A stretch of 64,000 nucleotides of DNA. Origin: Gemmobacter caeruleus (GTDB lineage: Bacteria; Pseudomonadota; Alphaproteobacteria; Rhodobacterales; Rhodobacteraceae). The DNA lies in NCBI RefSeq assembly GCF_008271655.1, contig NZ_VKKX01000033.1:248001-312000 (forward strand), read 5' to 3'. The position numbers were made by a program, and so were the translations under genes. The notes beneath the pieces were generated by a model. The model did not search any database, was not told where the DNA came from, and worked only from the letters and a program-made list of their open reading frames with translations. Positions 60,790-64,000 of the stretch are shown here, in pieces (position 1 is the stretch's first letter; every line of letters starts with the position of its first letter).

Positions 60790-62700
60790 ATGAAACAGAT
60801 CCGGACGGCCCTTTTCGGCCTGCAATCCCGCCTGACGCGGCGCAACAAGCATGCGATCCTGCTCCTGATCGACGTGATCCTGCCGCCTGTCGCGCTGTTG
60901 CTCTGTATCGGGATGCTGCATGATGGCTGGGCGCTGCTGTTTCAGACCATGGGGCTGCGCGTCATCCTGCCGCTGAGCGGGGTTCTGGGCGGGCTGGTCG
61001 CGCTGCAACTGGGCCTGCCGCGCATCCAGCTGAAATCCTATGAAACCTCGGCCATGCTGCGGACCGGGATCTATGCGGCGGTGATGGCGGTTGCGGTGGG
61101 CATCCTGCTGCGGATCGCGCTGCCGGCCTTTCCGTTTCTGGGCATCGTCACCTTCGGGCTGATGCTGTTCCTGGCCTCGGCCGGGTTGCGCATCGCCATG
61201 CTGAACATGCTGCTCTGGGTGCTGCGGCAGGGCCAGCCCAAGCATCGGGTGCTGATCTATGGCGCCGGCACGACGGGGGTGCAACTGGCCGCCGCCCTGC
61301 GCTCGCATGAGCGGATCGCGCCGGTTGCCTTCATCGACGACAATGTGGCGCTGCAATCGACCACGGTCGCGGGGCTGCGGGTGCTGTCGCCCGACAATCT
61401 GAAACGTCTGGCCGAACGGCATGACGCGCATCGGGTGATCCTGGCGATGCCCTCGGTCTCGCCGCCCAAGATCGCGCGGCTGACGCGCAAGCTGCGCGAC
61501 ATGGGGCTGAAGGTGCAGTCGCTGCCGTCATTTTCGCAGCTTGTGGGCACCGAGGAACTGATCGACCGGCTGACGCCGGTGGCGCCGGGGCAGTTTCTGG
61601 GGCGTGAACAGGTGGATCAGGGTCTGTCGCGCGCGGCAGATGCCTATCGCGGCAAGTCGATCCTGGTCTCGGGTGCGGGCGGGTCGGTCGGGTCGGAACT
61701 GTGCCGGCAGCTTTTGCAATACGGCCCGGCGCGGATCGTGCTTTATGAGGTGAGCGAGGTCGCGCTTTATAATGTGGATCGCGAATTGTGCGACGCTGCC
61801 CGCCGCGCCGGGGTGGAGATCGTGCCGGTTCTGGGGTCGGTCACCGACAGCCGGCTGACCCGGATCGTGATGCAGAGCTATGGCATCCATGTCGTGTTCC
61901 ACGCTGCCGCCTACAAGCATGTGCCGCTGGTCGAGACCAATCCGCTGGCCGGGCTTGCGAATAACGTGCTGGGCACCCGGACCATCGCCGATGCCGCGCA
62001 TGAGGCCGGGGTGGGGCGGTTCATCATGATTTCCACCGACAAGGCGGTGCGCCCCACCAATGTCATGGGTGCGTCCAAGCGTCTGGCCGAACTGGTGGTG
62101 CAGGATATGGCCAAACGCTCGCGCGGGACGGTGTTTTCCATGGTGCGCTTCGGCAATGTGCTGGGCTCGTCTGGGTCGGTCATTCCGCTGTTCAAGGAAC
62201 AGATCGCGCATGGCGGCCCGGTCACGCTGACGCATGAGGATGTGACGCGCTATTTCATGACGATTTCCGAGGCGGCACAACTGGTGCTGCTGGCGGGGTC
62301 TTTCTCCGACAAGGAAAGCTCGCGCGGCGGCGATGTCTTCGTGCTGGATATGGGGACGCCGGTGCGCATCCGCGAACTGGCGGTGCAGATGATCCAGGCC
62401 GCCGGCTATTCCGTGCGCGATGCCGATCACCCCGATGGCGATATCGAGATCAAGGTGACGGGCCTGCGTCCGGGCGAAAAACTGCATGAGGAACTGCTGA
62501 TCGGCGAGGGGCAACTGACCACCCCGCACAGCAAGATCCTGCGCGCGCGCGAGGAAAGCCTGTCGGAAATCGAGATGGCTTCGGCGCTGCGGGCATTGCG
62601 CAGCGCCATTGCGACCGGCGATGAAGAGGCCGCGCGGCAGGTGATCCTGGCTTGGGTGAACGGCTATCAACCGCCGCAGCATGCCGCCGCCGTGCAATGA
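60790..62700 (+). CDS. Membrane-bound nucleoside-diphosphate-sugar 4,6-dehydratase/epimerase (PglF/CapD type)
   Basis: This 636-aa protein has four N-terminal transmembrane helices (about residues 20-140) and a CoA-binding-like Rossmann domain (VLIYGAGTTGVQLAAAL). A second Rossmann domain follows: SGAGGSVGSELCRQLL, AAYKHVPLVETNPL, STDKAVRPTNVMGASKRLAE and RFGNVLGSSGSVIPLF. The usual catalytic YxxxK tyrosine is Met (MGASK), as in PglF-like dehydratases. It probably makes a UDP-4-keto-6-deoxy sugar for the polymer started by the transferase upstream. The ATG at 60790 follows AGGGAAGCC. Confidence 0.92.
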   Translation: MKQIRTALFGLQSRLTRRNKHAILLLIDVILPPVALLLCIGMLHDGWALLFQTMGLRVILPLSGVLGGLVALQLGLPRIQLKSYETSAMLRTGIYAAVMAVAVGILLRIALPAFPFLGIVTFGLMLFLASAGLRIAMLNMLLWVLRQGQPKHRVLIYGAGTTGVQLAAALRSHERIAPVAFIDDNVALQSTTVAGLRVLSPDNLKRLAERHDAHRVILAMPSVSPPKIARLTRKLRDMGLKVQSLPSFSQLVGTEELIDRLTPVAPGQFLGREQVDQGLSRAADAYRGKSILVSGAGGSVGSELCRQLLQYGPARIVLYEVSEVALYNVDRELCDAARRAGVEIVPVLGSVTDSRLTRIVMQSYGIHVVFHAAAYKHVPLVETNPLAGLANNVLGTRTIADAAHEAGVGRFIMISTDKAVRPTNVMGASKRLAELVVQDMAKRSRGTVFSMVRFGNVLGSSGSVIPLFKEQIAHGGPVTLTHEDVTRYFMTISEAAQLVLLAGSFSDKESSRGGDVFVLDMGTPVRIRELAVQMIQAAGYSVRDADHPDGDIEIKVTGLRPGEKLHEELLIGEGQLTTPHSKILRAREESLSEIEMASALRALRSAIATGDEEAARQVILAWVNGYQPPQHAAAVQ

Positions 62701-62790
62701 TTCGCCTAAAATCATTGTCTCCGATTGTTGAACGCCGGGCTTTCTTCTAGACTGCCCGCGGATCCAAGTTTCTTGCAAGGCAAACGACGC

Positions 62791-64000
62791 ATGACTTCTC
62801 TGGCTGCCCGGAAAGCCCGGCTTCTGATCGCAAGTTCCCTGGTGGCCATCGGCGCCCATCACGCCGCCCATGCGGAAACCGGAACCGTGGCGCCCAGCCT
62901 GAATGGCTACGGCGTGTCGGGTCTGATCGACATGCCCTCGGGGGAGATGCAGCCTGACGGTTACCTGACCATGACCACCGCGCATTGGGGGCCGATCAGC
63001 CGCACGACGCTGACCTTCCAGATCGCGCCGCGCATGTCGGCCAGTTTCCGTTTCCTGGGTATCCGCGACTGGTCGGATTGTCTGCCGGCCTGTAGCACCT
63101 CGACCTTCGGCACCTATTACGACCGTTCCTTCGATTTCCGCTATCAGCTGCTGGAAGAGGGGCGCTATCTGCCCGCCGTTACCGTCGGCTTGCAGGATTT
63201 CGCGGGGACCGGCGTTTTGTCGGGCGAATATATCGCCGCGACCAAGAACCTGACGCCGAATTTCAAGGCGACGGTCGGTCTGGGCTGGGGCCGGCTGGGC
63301 AGCCATGGCGCCATCGGCGCGCCCTTTGGCGAACGGGACAAGATCGACATCGGCAAGGGCGGCAAGTTCAACTACAACCAGTGGTTCCGTGGCGATGCCG
63401 CCCCCTTTGCCGGGGTCGAATGGCGCGCGACCGACAAGCTGACGCTCAAGGCCGAATATTCCTCGGATACCTACCGGATCGAGGATGACCAGCGCGGCAC
63501 CTTCAAGCAGCGCAGCCACCTGAACTATGGCGCGGAATATCGCGTCAATGAATGGTTCCAGATCGGCGGCTATTACATGTATGGCAGCGAACTGGGCCTG
63601 ACCGCCCATTTCGTGATGAACCCCAAGCAGCGGCCGCAGGGCAGCATCAAGGACGGCGCGCCCGATCCGGTGAAGCTCCGCCCCTCGCGCAGCGCCGACC
63701 CCGAGGCCTATTCGACCGACTGGGTCACCCAGTCCGATGCGGCGCCGATCCTGATCGTCAACCTCAACAAGCGGCTCAAGGCTGACGGGGTCGAGGTCGA
63801 GGCGATCTCCTACAGCGCCGACCGGGCGCAGGTGCGCATCCGCAACAAGCGCTATGACGCCGAGGCGCAGGCCATCGGCCGCGTGGCGCGCGCCATGGCC
63901 CATGCGATGCCCGAATCCATCGAGGTGTTCGAGATCGTGCCGGTGGTCGATGGCCTGCCCACCTCGCGCGTGACGATGCGGCGCAGCGATCTGGAGCGGT
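62791..64000 (+). CDS. YjbH-like exopolysaccharide outer-membrane protein (C-terminus beyond window)
   Basis: At least 403 codons are open to the right edge. The protein has a signal peptide ending in HAAHA near residue 28, then LNGYGVSGLIDMPSGEMQPDGYLTMTTA and FQIAPRMSASFRF. A run of beta-strand-like segments follows (LPAVTVGLQDFAGTGVLSGEYIAATKNL, LTLKAEYSSDTYRIEDD), as in YjbH-family beta-barrel proteins of exopolysaccharide operons. Near the end is a periplasmic-type domain (RLKADGVEVEAISYSADRAQVRIRN). AAGG precedes the ATG. It follows the dehydratase by 90 bp and probably helps move the polymer across the outer membrane. Confidence 0.85.
   Translation, partial: MTSLAARKARLLIASSLVAIGAHHAAHAETGTVAPSLNGYGVSGLIDMPSGEMQPDGYLTMTTAHWGPISRTTLTFQIAPRMSASFRFLGIRDWSDCLPACSTSTFGTYYDRSFDFRYQLLEEGRYLPAVTVGLQDFAGTGVLSGEYIAATKNLTPNFKATVGLGWGRLGSHGAIGAPFGERDKIDIGKGGKFNYNQWFRGDAAPFAGVEWRATDKLTLKAEYSSDTYRIEDDQRGTFKQRSHLNYGAEYRVNEWFQIGGYYMYGSELGLTAHFVMNPKQRPQGSIKDGAPDPVKLRPSRSADPEAYSTDWVTQSDAAPILIVNLNKRLKADGVEVEAISYSADRAQVRIRNKRYDAEAQAIGRVARAMAHAMPESIEVFEIVPVVDGLPTSRVTMRRSDLER

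Noticed and set aside
61528-63903. A 791-codon minus-strand frame over the dehydratase and YjbH-like genes
   Set aside because: No domain is seen and it spans two real genes of the opposite strand plus their gap.

Overview
The window is GC-rich, densely coded chromosomal DNA from an alphaproteobacterium of the Rhodobacter/Paracoccus type (Rhodobacterales). The main evidence is the regB | senC-regA-hvrA redox-regulation block. Its RegB has the phospho-histidine at residue 225 and the redox cysteine at 265, the same numbers as in Rhodobacter capsulatus, and HvrA is 102 aa. A mitofilin-like protein next to hemD and HemY fits the same group. The genus cannot be told from sequence alone. No transposase, phage gene or CRISPR array was seen, and no stretch above 300 bp lacks a feature.

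Layout. 1-6.3 kb (minus strand): a chain of overlapping genes, tsaE-amgK-murU-addB-addA (t6A tRNA modification, cell-wall sugar recycling, double-strand break repair); addA runs off the left edge. 6.3-11.1 kb: a PAS-only membrane protein with a canonical CtrA box upstream, then regB facing senC-regA-hvrA. 11.1-26.1 kb: a catabolic island. It starts with an AraC regulator, a GMC oxidoreductase and an atypical shikimate-dehydrogenase-like protein. Its core is what I read as a complete D-apiose pathway: ABC importer plus DUF2291 lipoprotein, ApsD, ApnL, ApnO, OiaK, the RuBisCO-like OiaX and a GntR/FadR regulator. Two divergent promoter regions in it share an 18-bp motif. 26.1-35.9 kb: HD hydrolase, ahcY, a methyltransferase, DUF2853, a candidate small RNA, EVE and YciI proteins, gpsA, tsaD, hemD, a Mic60-like protein, HemY and tRNA-Thr(CGU). 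36-46.3 kb: phospholipase D-like protein, SCP2 protein, argG, a membrane protein, ilvA, an Hpt/response-regulator phosphatase pair, two Nudix enzymes, Hsp33 and a CCA-type tRNA nucleotidyltransferase. 46.4-57.9 kb: a tandem ABC exporter pair, an RNA m5U-type methyltransferase, two L,D-transpeptidases around a CAP-domain lipoprotein, a small secreted or membrane protein, hemH, a methyltransferase, comF, grxC, a nitrilase-family amidase and a MarR regulator. 58-64 kb: the start of an exopolysaccharide locus (Wza-like exporter, SDR, WbaP-type transferase, PglF-type dehydratase, YjbH-like protein cut by the right edge).

How the genes work together. In the island, D-apiose would be imported, oxidised (ApsD) to the lactone, opened (ApnL) to apionate, converted by ApnO to 3-oxo-isoapionate, phosphorylated by OiaK and cleaved by OiaX to 3-phosphoglycerate and glycolate. 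The repeated operator motif suggests one regulator, probably the GntR protein at 25.3 kb, controls oiaK, apnO, oiaX and the transport operon. In R. capsulatus the reg/hvr genes lie close to ahcY, so the 15-kb island appears to be inserted between hvrA and the ahcY neighbourhood.

Assignments rest on reading translated motifs and gene order; no database search was run.
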